The notes under the pieces were generated by a model. It saw only the letters and a list, made by a program, of their open reading frames with translations, searched no databases and was not told the DNA's origin. A program made the translations under genes and the position numbers. Below are positions 7,688-14,701 of a stretch of DNA of 19,407 bases, piece after piece (position 1 is the stretch's first letter; each line of letters begins with the position of its first letter). This DNA comes from Nitrospinota bacterium (GTDB lineage Bacteria > Nitrospinota > Nitrospinia > JACRGO01): contig JACRGO010000075.1 in NCBI GenBank assembly GCA_016212295.1, positions 1 to 19,407 of the forward strand. Direction: 5' to 3'.

Positions 7688-8476
7688 ATGCAATGCCATG
7701 AAGTGGACTACAAACTTATCGGGGACGACATGCAGATCGTGGAGGTGGAGCTTGATCCCGGAGAGACCGTCATCGCCGAGGCAGGGGCCATGAATTACAT
7801 GGAGCAAGGCATAAGCTTTGAGGCTAAAATGGGGGACGGGTCCAATCCGGACCAGGGCGTTTTCGGAAAACTCCTCAGCGTGGGCAAGCGGGCCCTCACA
7901 GGAGAATCCATCTTCATGACTCATTTCACCAACAACGGCCCCGGCAGGCAGGCCGTCGCCTTCGCCGCCCCTTATCCAGGAAAAATTATCCCAGTGGATA
8001 TGTCAAAAATTCACGGGGAACTTCTTTGCCAAAAGGACGCCTTCCTGTGCGCGGCCCTGGGGACCAAGGTGGATATCGCTTTCAACCGGAAACTCGGCGT
8101 GGGATTCTTCGGCGGGGAGGGATTCATCCTCCAACGCCTTCGCGGCGACGGCATGGCCTTCATCCATGTGGGCGGCACTGTGATTAAAAAAGAGCTAAGG
8201 GGGGAGACCCTGCGAGTGGACACGGGGTGCCTGGCCGCCCTCACCTCCGGGATTCATTACGATATCCAACGCTCTGGGAGCCTGAAGTCGATGTTCTTCG
8301 GCGGCGAAGGCATCTTCCTCGCCACCCTCGCCGGCACGGGAACGGTCTACCTGCAAAGCCTCCCGTTTTCCAGACTTGCTGACCGCATCCTGGCCCACGC
8401 CCCCAGCGCCGGAGGGACACGGAAAGGGGAAGGGTCGGCGCTGGGCGCACTGGGAAACATGATAGACGGGGATTGA
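7688..8476 (+). CDS. AIM24/TIGR00266 family protein
   Basis: This 262-residue protein has the glycine-rich, beta-strand pattern of the TIGR00266/AIM24 family. It includes an early [16 protein letters not shown]-type segment (about 24-39), repeated FFGGEG motifs (about 139-145 and again near 203), and a flexible Gly/Ser-rich C-terminus. The eukaryotic member AIM24 is mitochondrial and linked to membrane organisation; the bacterial members have no firm biochemical role. No signal peptide or membrane segment is visible. A good Shine-Dalgarno (GAGGGGAG, 6 bases from ATG) supports the start. It is divergently transcribed from the SPFH/zinc-ribbon gene. Genes of these two families often occur together, which suggests a shared membrane-associated function (inference). 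Confidence 0.92.
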   Translation: MQCHEVDYKLIGDDMQIVEVELDPGETVIAEAGAMNYMEQGISFEAKMGDGSNPDQGVFGKLLSVGKRALTGESIFMTHFTNNGPGRQAVAFAAPYPGKIIPVDMSKIHGELLCQKDAFLCAALGTKVDIAFNRKLGVGFFGGEGFILQRLRGDGMAFIHVGGTVIKKELRGETLRVDTGCLAALTSGIHYDIQRSGSLKSMFFGGEGIFLATLAGTGTVYLQSLPFSRLADRILAHAPSAGGTRKGEGSALGALGNMIDGD

Positions 8477-8585
8477 AGACCTAAAATTTTTTTTCCGTTC
8501 GCCCTGGATTTGCAATTCAACAAAGCATTCCTACAAAACTACATAGGCTTGCCAAAGGGCTTGCCCTTCGTTTACCATAAAAAGC

Positions 8586-8733
8586 AGCCAAAAATATTTG
8601 ACATTTTAAAAAAAGGCGCAATGTTTTTTCACGGTCGGGGATATTTACTCGCCTATTCCGAAAATTTATCTCTTTTTTGCCATGAAACGTTTTACTTTTT
8701 GCCGCCTTTTTGAAATTTCAAATATTTTTGGCT
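8586..8733. repeat. Inverted repeat A (arms 8586-8618 and 8703-8733)
   Basis: The left arm begins AGCCAAAAATATTTGA, and the reverse complement of the right arm begins with the same 16 bases. Both arms then have a variable A/T stretch and end in AAAAGGCG. The arms are 84 bases apart, with the left arm of repeat B lying between them. Confidence 0.75.
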
Positions 8734-8789
8734 CATTGCCGGGAAATGAAATGCGCGAGATAGATTTTCGGAATAGGCGAGTAAATATC
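8640..8789. repeat. Inverted repeat B (arms 8640-8672 and 8757-8789)
   Basis: Thirty-two of 33 positions are complementary. The single mismatch would be a U-G wobble in RNA. The core is ATTTACTCGCCTATTCCG. The right arm ends 2 bp before the ATG of the GGDEF-PilZ gene. The right arm of repeat A lies between the two B arms, so A and B interleave. Confidence 0.85.
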
Positions 8790-8791
8790 TA

Positions 8792-9964
8792 ATGGACCCA
8801 ATAAGAAACGCAATAATACGCTGCCTGAACAAGTGCCATGACGACGAGCCGGCCCTCCTGGAGGAAATCGAGCAACTGAGAAAGGCGGAGGGAGATAAAG
8901 TCTTTCAGGGCCTCCTCAGCGTGTTGACCCATTTTGAATTCGAGGCCAGCGACGCCAAGGAAAAATGGCGGAAAATCATTTCCTACCGGAAGGAGATGGA
9001 AGCCATGCTGGGCCGGACAGTGAATCTTGCCACCGCTGCCTGCGACTACTTCAGCACGATCCAAAAAGACCTCCACAATCCGAAGATCGTTGAGATAAGC
9101 ATATTCGAGGAGACCGCGAAGCTGGCCCATTATGACTCCTTGACCGAGCTTTTCAATCGGCGCTATTTCGACTCCGCCCTGTCCAGGGAGATGAGCCGGT
9201 CCAAACGTTACGACTTCGATTTATCCGTGATATTCTTCGATCTCGATGACTTCAAGGCGCTGAACGATTCCTTCGGGCATCAGGTGGGTGACCTGGCTTT
9301 AAAGAACGTAGCCAAGGAGATCATGAAACAAACGCGGGTCGAGGACACGGCGGCGCGGTACGGAGGGGAGGAAATAGTCATGGTCCTTCCCCAGACTCAT
9401 AAGGAGAAGGCATTTTTCGTGGGCGACCGCATCCGGAAAAACATTGAGGAAATGACCCTTGAGCATGGGGGAATCCCCATCAAGATAACCCTCAGCGGCG
9501 GGGTGGCCTCCTTTCCCATCGACTCCATGAGCGCCCAGGGTCTGGTGGAATGCGCTGACAGGGGCCTTTACCAGGCCAAAAACCAGGGGAAGAACAATGT
9601 CGCCCTCTATTCCTCCGAAAAGCGGCGGTTTCCGCGCATTGACTTTTCCGGCCAGATCAATGCCTTTCTCCTGTCGGAACCAGGCAAGAACTTTACAGGC
9701 AAGGCGAAGAACATAAGCATGATGGGACTGCTCTTTGAAAGCGTGGAATCCATGGAAATCGGCGAGGAACTCCGGCTAGACGTCCCGATCCCGCCCCATA
9801 ACAACCGGCTTCCGATAACGGGCCGGGTGGCGCGCGTCATTCCTTCCAGCCATTCCTTTGATATAGGGGTCTCCTTCATCAAAATGGCGGACAGGCAAAG
9901 TAATGATCTGGCCCTCCGTGACTTCGGAAAATACCTTGGGTCGCAATTCCAGTCAACGGTTTAG
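8792..9964 (+). CDS. GGDEF-PilZ diguanylate cyclase
   Basis: A 390-residue soluble protein predicted to make cyclic di-GMP from two GTP. An N-terminal helical region (1-110) has no recognised sensor motif. The GGDEF domain follows (about 112-275), with the active-site loop GGEEI at 191-195 and an RxxD inhibitory site (R182-V-E-D185) five residues before it; both look functional. A C-terminal PilZ domain (about 277-378) has the c-di-GMP-binding R278-x3-R282 and N307-x-S309-x2-G312 motifs. So one protein can make c-di-GMP and bind it, allowing feedback or output in the same chain. No receiver domain or membrane anchor is visible. The start follows directly on inverted repeat B, which could control its translation. 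The gene is convergent with the radical SAM gene, 40 bp apart. Confidence 0.95.
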   Translation: MDPIRNAIIRCLNKCHDDEPALLEEIEQLRKAEGDKVFQGLLSVLTHFEFEASDAKEKWRKIISYRKEMEAMLGRTVNLATAACDYFSTIQKDLHNPKIVEISIFEETAKLAHYDSLTELFNRRYFDSALSREMSRSKRYDFDLSVIFFDLDDFKALNDSFGHQVGDLALKNVAKEIMKQTRVEDTAARYGGEEIVMVLPQTHKEKAFFVGDRIRKNIEEMTLEHGGIPIKITLSGGVASFPIDSMSAQGLVECADRGLYQAKNQGKNNVALYSSEKRRFPRIDFSGQINAFLLSEPGKNFTGKAKNISMMGLLFESVESMEIGEELRLDVPIPPHNNRLPITGRVARVIPSSHSFDIGVSFIKMADRQSNDLALRDFGKYLGSQFQSTV

Positions 9965-10004
9965 CGCATATTTTTTCACAGCGGCTCATTTCTTGAATTT
10001 TTAT

Positions 10005-12575
10005 TTATTGCCTGAAATAAGCCTCTGTCTTCACCACGCCGATTTCCAATTCTTCCAGCTCATCCGGCCCCACAAGCTTCCTCAGCACATCCAGCGGCTG
10101 CACTTGCTTGGAGTCAACCACAGCCAATGTGACCGACAGCCTGAAGCCTTCATCCGTAAAATCCATGACCTTCAGTTTTTTTATAAAGGGAGAGAGATTG
10201 ATTGTCTGGGGCTTGCCTTTTCTTATGCGCTCAAGAATAATTTCCCGCGCCCCCAAAATTCCCTCAACGGCCTTTTCAAGGTCCTCCCTGGCGCCGAATA
10301 TCTTTTCTCCCTTTCCATTAAAATTGACGCTGACCTCGTAATCCACCCGCTCCAGGGAATTTGAAAGGGACGCCGCCGCTGGAAGCAGGCGCTGGACTGT
10401 CAGCGCCTTTAACCCCTCCGGCAGGGCCTGGTTGATCCCTTGCATAAAATCATCCGCCTCCAGGGGCTTGTTGAACTGGATGTCGGCGTATTCGGCATAA
10501 CTTTCCACTCCAAGGGAAAGGGCAGAGGCGTAGGCGATCTTGGGGTGCGGGTGAAAACCCTCGGAATAGGCAAGCGGAACCCCCATCCTCAGACAGGCCC
10601 TGTGCAGAACCAGGTTCAGGTCCAGGTGAGAGATGTATTTCATGTCTCCTGTCTTCTTGAAGCGCATTCTCACCGCAACCGGCAGGGAGCTGAAACCTGA
10701 GTCCCGCGCCGCGCCGGTGGAAGCCTGCTCCCCGGTCCACGGCAAAGGGGCCACCACTTTTTTGCACGTGGATTCCAATCCGCAGAGGTGGCATTTCCCG
10801 TAGCGGCAGTCCTCTGTTAAAGCCTCCTCCATGGACCTCCGGTATTCCTTTTTCAGATACTCCTCCGATACCCCGGTTTGGATATGGGACCAGGGCAGCT
10901 TTTCCTCCAGGGGAATTTGCCTGTGCGCGTAAAAGGAAGGGGCCACTCCAAGTTCCCCAAACGCCTTCTCCCACAGATCGAAACGAAAACGCTCCCCCCA
11001 CCCGTCGAACCCGCACCCCAGTTCAAAGGCCCTTTCCACCACCGCGCCAAGACGTCTGTCTCCTTTTGCGAAAACACCCTCAAGCAGGCTTGCTTCCGGG
11101 CTCGGCCTCTTCAGGCTGAATTCCCTCCTGTTCCTGAAAAGAGACCACAAGAGGCCCATCTTTTCCTTCAATACTTCCAGGGGGTCCTGGGGCGTCCATT
11201 GAAAGGGCGTGTGGGACTTGGGCACGAAGTATCCGACGCCAAGATTAATCCCCTTTATCCTGCTTCCCTTTTTATTGACGATCTTCAGGACCCGCAGGCA
11301 GAATTTGTGAATCTCGCGTATGTCCTCCATTGTCTCCGTTGGCAGGCCGACCATGAAATAAAATTTGAGCCTCTCCCATCCGAGGCCGGTCAGGTCGGAC
11401 ACGGTGCGCATCACGTCGTCCTCCGAGATGTTCTTGTTGATCACCTTCCGCAGCCTTTCCGTTCCGGCCTCCACGGACACTGTAAATCCTGTTTTCCTGA
11501 CAGACCTTATGGCCTCCATCAACTCCCGGCTGATAGCGCCCGGACGCAGTGAAGGGAAGGACATCGAGGTCCTTCGCTCCTGGTATTTCGCGATCAGATA
11601 CGGCCCAAGCTCCTGGATGCAGGAAAAATCCCCTGAGCTCAGGGAAAGGAGGGAAAACTCCTCGTATCCGGTGGATGAAAGCGATTTGTCCAGAAGTTCC
11701 TCTATTTTTTTCCAGGAGCGCTCCCTCACCGGACGGTAGATGATCCCTGCCTGGCAAAAGCGGCATCCCTGCGTGCAGCCCCTGTCGATCTCCAGGGAAA
11801 GACGGTTATGCACCAATTGCGTGAATGGAATGGGCGGCCTGGTTGGGTAGTCAACTCCATTAAGGTCCCTTACAAAACGTTTCCGGACAAAAGGTTTTTC
11901 CGGAAATTGTGGAACTATGTCCAGGATGGAACCGTCAGCGTGATAAGCAGGATGGAAGAAGGAGGGGACGTAAACGCCGTCCAACTCCGAAAGCGCTTTA
12001 AGGGTCCTGTCCCTTTTCCATCTCTCTTCCCTGGCGGAGGCCAGCAGAGCGGCGATTTCAACCATTACCTCCTCTCCGTCTCCCACGACAAACAGATCAA
12101 AAAATCGGGCCAGGGGTTCCGGATTAAAGGCGCATGGACCTCCGCCGATGATAATGGGGTCATCTTCTCCCCTCTCCGCTGAATGGAGCGGTATCTTACC
12201 GAGGCGCAACATAAAAAGAATATTGGAATAAGACAACTCGTACTGAAGGGTGAAACCCACAGCGTCAAAGCGGTTCAGCGGAGTCCTTGTTTCAAGCGAC
12301 GCCAGGGGAAGTCCCCTTTTTTCAAGCTCCGCGGCGTAATCCATGTCCGGGGCGTAGACCCTCTCGGCCGCTACTCCCTCCCTGGCGTTCAGAATGTGGT
12401 AGAGAATGCCAAGACCCAGGTGGGCCATTCCGACTTCATATAAATCCGGAAAGGCGAGGGCGATGCGCGCCTTGACGTCTTTTTCTTCTTTTCGGACCGA
12501 ATTGACCTCGGAGCCGAGATACTGCGCGGGTTTCAACACCCGCATGAGGATTTGCTCGTAACTGTTTTTTTTCAT
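10005..12575 (-). CDS. B12-binding-like radical SAM protein fused to DUF2344
   Basis: An 856-residue protein matching the TIGR03960 (radical SAM) plus TIGR03936/DUF2344 fusion. The N-terminal 170 residues look like a cobalamin-binding-type fold (IIIGGGPCAFNPEP at 141-154). The radical SAM cluster is C267-x3-C271-x2-C274, within RGCTQGCRFCQAG. A linker carries four more cysteines (C590, C595, C598, C604) that could bind metal or a second cluster. DUF2344 begins near residue 632. The family is widespread in bacteria and its reaction is unsettled; in some genomes the two halves are separate genes, often near Rne/Rng-type ribonuclease or ribosomal protein genes. The start is supported by AAGGAAC just before the ATG. 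It is transcribed away from the DsrH/GT87 pair's repeat-containing gap and ends opposite the GGDEF-PilZ gene. Confidence 0.94.
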   Translation of the reverse strand: MKKNSYEQILMRVLKPAQYLGSEVNSVRKEEKDVKARIALAFPDLYEVGMAHLGLGILYHILNAREGVAAERVYAPDMDYAAELEKRGLPLASLETRTPLNRFDAVGFTLQYELSYSNILFMLRLGKIPLHSAERGEDDPIIIGGGPCAFNPEPLARFFDLFVVGDGEEVMVEIAALLASAREERWKRDRTLKALSELDGVYVPSFFHPAYHADGSILDIVPQFPEKPFVRKRFVRDLNGVDYPTRPPIPFTQLVHNRLSLEIDRGCTQGCRFCQAGIIYRPVRERSWKKIEELLDKSLSSTGYEEFSLLSLSSGDFSCIQELGPYLIAKYQERRTSMSFPSLRPGAISRELMEAIRSVRKTGFTVSVEAGTERLRKVINKNISEDDVMRTVSDLTGLGWERLKFYFMVGLPTETMEDIREIHKFCLRVLKIVNKKGSRIKGINLGVGYFVPKSHTPFQWTPQDPLEVLKEKMGLLWSLFRNRREFSLKRPSPEASLLEGVFAKGDRRLGAVVERAFELGCGFDGWGERFRFDLWEKAFGELGVAPSFYAHRQIPLEEKLPWSHIQTGVSEEYLKKEYRRSMEEALTEDCRYGKCHLCGLESTCKKVVAPLPWTGEQASTGAARDSGFSSLPVAVRMRFKKTGDMKYISHLDLNLVLHRACLRMGVPLAYSEGFHPHPKIAYASALSLGVESYAEYADIQFNKPLEADDFMQGINQALPEGLKALTVQRLLPAAASLSNSLERVDYEVSVNFNGKGEKIFGAREDLEKAVEGILGAREIILERIRKGKPQTINLSPFIKKLKVMDFTDEGFRLSVTLAVVDSKQVQPLDVLRKLVGPDELEELEIGVVKTEAYFRQ

Positions 12576-12601
12576 TGTTCCTTGAATTATAAGTGGCTAA
12601 G

Positions 12602-12635
12602 GACACAAAGAAAAAAACTTTGTGATCTTTGTGTC
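12602..12635. repeat. ACACAAAG/CTTTGTGT hairpin repeat
   Basis: GACACAAAG (12602-12610) pairs with CTTTGTGTC (12627-12635), and an inner CTTTGTG (12618-12624) offers an alternative shorter stem with an A-rich loop. It lies in the 93-bp gap between the GT87 stop and the radical SAM start. The flanking CTTTGTGTCTTTGTGGTGA resembles another widely dispersed intergenic repeat family. Confidence 0.6.
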
Positions 12636-12668
12636 TTTGTGGTGAATTTTAGTTCCGGCTTGTCCTGG

Positions 12669-13994
12669 TTAGGGTCGTGGCCATTGCGATACCAGTTGCC
12701 TCGCCTTTCTTCCGTGAAACCAAAGAAGGACCAAGGCGTAAAATTTAACCGGCATGATTAACAGGAACGGACGCAGCCTATGCGGATCAGCCGCGAAGAA
12801 ACCCTTATTGGCGAATACAATTTCATTTAAAACGAAATGGTGCAAACTCCTTTCAATATCCATGGACAATATCAACCAGCATAGCACAAAGGAAACGGTC
12901 CACCATTTATTCGGCCTTTCGTTGAGATAGACCGCGCCTATAACCGCCAAGGGAACGCAAATGGAAATCAGGTGGTGCTCCCATGTAACGCTGCTCATAA
13001 GAGTGTAAAGGATGACTATATTGGACAGCGGCACGATTTTCCCCATATTGCCGGAGGGAGAAATACTTTTTCTGTTTTGCGCGATCGCATCCCCTATCAA
13101 TAAAAAAATCGAAAACAAATACACTGCCTTCCCCAATCCTGGATTTTCCCAGGAAACATTCAACGCGAGAATGGACCTGACGAATATTGAGGAAAAGAAA
13201 CCATTCAGGGAGCTATTGCCGTGGTCTCCTGGCGGAAGGCCGGTTTCGTAGGGAATATTTCCAAAGGAATAGGTTGGTAAGGTCACTTTAACATAAAACA
13301 AGGTATTTTCCACTCCCACTATCCAAACTGAAAGCGCGGTAAGGAAAACCAGAAAAAACAAGGCGTGGAAAAAAATCCGGTATCGCCGCAATAAAAACAG
13401 GAAGAACAACAACAGTACCGGGCCGATTTTAATCAGCGCCAATATGGAAAGGCACAGTCCCGCCCACGTATTTTTCTCTTTAAGATAAAAATGAAAAAAC
13501 AGGACAAGCGCCGCGAAAATGAATATATTGACCTGGCCCCAACGGAAATTCTCAGCAATGGAATTGAATGTGAGGAGCATGGCCCCGATAAACAGCATCA
13601 GGTAAAGTTCATTGTCCCCACGACCGTCCTTTCCATAGGATCTGATAAGTTGGTAAAGGACAAAAAAAGCGAGGTAAAGAAAAAAAATATTGAACCAGAA
13701 CCATAATTTGAGCGCATTTAAATAGGAAAAAAAGGTGAAAGGATACATCAATACTGAACCGAAGAATGGGGGATACACATAGGAGTAGACTTCACCCTCG
13801 TAGCCATGATTCCGCGCCAGTTTTTTCAGTTCGTAAGTCTCATAGGGGTTTAACTTCATCTTTATTGCCTGGGCGGCAAAATAGATATGGGCGAAATCGG
13901 AGGTTTTCTGTCTATGGCTATTGATGTAGCAAGTTTGAAATGAGAACCAAATCAAGAAAATTGTAAAAACGCCCATGAAGGCTTTTTTTCCCAT
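12669..13994 (-). CDS. GT87-family (DUF2029) membrane glycosyltransferase
   Basis: A 441-residue multi-pass membrane protein with about ten hydrophobic segments. It has the typical GT87/DUF2029 start: one TM segment, an extracytoplasmic loop with an acidic residue (D33 in TSDFAHIYFAAQAI), then NPYE and YVYPPFF (about 73-78). Family members such as mycobacterial PimE use polyprenyl-phosphate-mannose; the sugar and acceptor here are unknown. It probably acts in glycolipid or envelope glycan synthesis. A good Shine-Dalgarno (AAAGGA, 6 bases from ATG) supports the start. It follows the DsrH-like gene by 28 bp on the same strand and may be co-transcribed with it, although no functional link is evident. 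Confidence 0.86.
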   Translation of the reverse strand: MGKKAFMGVFTIFLIWFSFQTCYINSHRQKTSDFAHIYFAAQAIKMKLNPYETYELKKLARNHGYEGEVYSYVYPPFFGSVLMYPFTFFSYLNALKLWFWFNIFFLYLAFFVLYQLIRSYGKDGRGDNELYLMLFIGAMLLTFNSIAENFRWGQVNIFIFAALVLFFHFYLKEKNTWAGLCLSILALIKIGPVLLLFFLFLLRRYRIFFHALFFLVFLTALSVWIVGVENTLFYVKVTLPTYSFGNIPYETGLPPGDHGNSSLNGFFSSIFVRSILALNVSWENPGLGKAVYLFSIFLLIGDAIAQNRKSISPSGNMGKIVPLSNIVILYTLMSSVTWEHHLISICVPLAVIGAVYLNERPNKWWTVSFVLCWLILSMDIERSLHHFVLNEIVFANKGFFAADPHRLRPFLLIMPVKFYALVLLWFHGRKARQLVSQWPRP

Positions 13995-14022
13995 GCCAAT
14001 CCTTTTTTCTCAGATGGTTGTA

Positions 14023-14283
14023 TCACCAACATGCCACGGAATTGGCGTCCATGATTCTTTTTACAATCTCTGCGTAATTCAGGGTATTACCGTGATGAGT
14101 TATATTTCTTGCTTCAACATCTTCCTTGCAGGCCCAAACACGGGAAGAAAAAACATCGCATTTCAGGAAAACAGCGTCCTGGATCAAAATGACGTCCACC
14201 TCGTCCCTTTGGGCCATTTGAAACGCTATAAGCTTTTCAGCGTCAGGATTTTGAGTCTTGCGAAGAATATGTATCCGTTTCAT
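14023..14283 (-). CDS. DsrH/TusB-like sulfur-relay protein
   Basis: An 86-residue protein starting MKRIHIL with the DsrH-family pattern. It has a DVILIQDAVF strand/turn (about 30-39), a central cysteine (C42), a CKEDVEARNI segment (about 52-61) and a C-terminal ...SVACW ending in tryptophan. DsrH/TusB proteins form part of DsrEFH or TusBCD persulfide relays, but no DsrE, DsrF, TusC or TusD partner is visible in the window. The frame stays open upstream to 14403, but that extension runs into a dispersed repeat and has no family similarity, so the start at 14283 is preferred. Only a distant GGA precedes it, so initiation is weakly supported. The GT87 gene follows 28 bp downstream. Confidence 0.75.
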   Translation of the reverse strand: MKRIHILRKTQNPDAEKLIAFQMAQRDEVDVILIQDAVFLKCDVFSSRVWACKEDVEARNITHHGNTLNYAEIVKRIMDANSVACW

Positions 14284-14701
14284 TTGCGGTAATTCCATCC
14301 AAACTACAAACTTATAAAACTTTGTTTTTTCAGCAAAGTTTTTCATGCAACTCATTGAGAAGTAAATTCGAAATCCGAATAACGAAATCCTAAACAATAT
14401 CAAAATTCAACGGCTCAAATTTCAAAACTCAGGCCAACGTGGTTTGGTATATTGAAATTTGGTTATTCGGATTTGTTTCGTATTTCGATATTCGGTATAT
14501 AGACGTGTGTATCAAAGGCGATGGCGTTTTCCATAAGGCCAAATTAGCACGGAGATATTGATTTTGTCAAGAATTTTAAAACAGCCGGCTTGGTTGACTC
14601 CGCAAGAGAAATATCATTAAACTTGGAGTGGCTCCGTGAACTCTTTTTTTTAGCAAAGTTTGCTCGTATAACCTTTTAAAATAAAAGATTTTATTCCTTA
14701 C
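14284..14701. other. 418-bp divergent gap with dispersed repeats
   Basis: This A/T-rich gap separates the leftward DsrH-like gene from the rightward RNase R gene. It contains an inverted pair of an AAATCCGAATAAC-type repeat (listed separately) and a small AGCAAA/TTTGCT palindrome near 14652-14664. No gene or confident promoter could be named, though both flanking transcripts should begin here. Confidence 0.5.
14371..14495. repeat. Inverted pair of AAATCCGAATAAC repeats
   Basis: AAATCCGAATAAC at 14371-14383 is exactly complementary to 14462-14474 (GTTATTCGGATTT). The flanks continue with degenerate versions of the same words (CGAAATCC, TTTCGATATTCGG). This is a dispersed A/T-rich repeat type often seen in intergenic regions of environmental genomes. 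Confidence 0.65.

Larger units (their letters stand above)
8477..8791 (+). promoter_or_regulatory. Structured leader region before the GGDEF-PilZ gene
   Basis: This 315-bp gap has no convincing gene. A 67-codon frame at 8510-8713 overlaps the repeats and has no known motif. The gap holds two long inverted repeats, A (8586-8618 with 8703-8733) and B (8640-8672 with 8757-8789), in the interleaved order A-B-A'-B'. B' includes the only Shine-Dalgarno-like sequence before the ATG at 8792 (GGCGAG, about 8776-8781). If transcribed, the B helix would hide the ribosome site and the two helices would compete or form a pseudoknot. No known riboswitch consensus was recognised. Confidence 0.5.

Noticed and set aside
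8510-8713. 67-codon frame on plus before the GGDEF-PilZ gene
   Set aside because: It runs through both inverted repeats, has no known motif and no convincing ribosome site; the repeats explain the sequence better.
10878-11552. 224-codon open frame on plus, opposite the radical SAM gene
   Set aside because: Antisense shadow of a conserved protein with intact cysteine motif; low-complexity composition.
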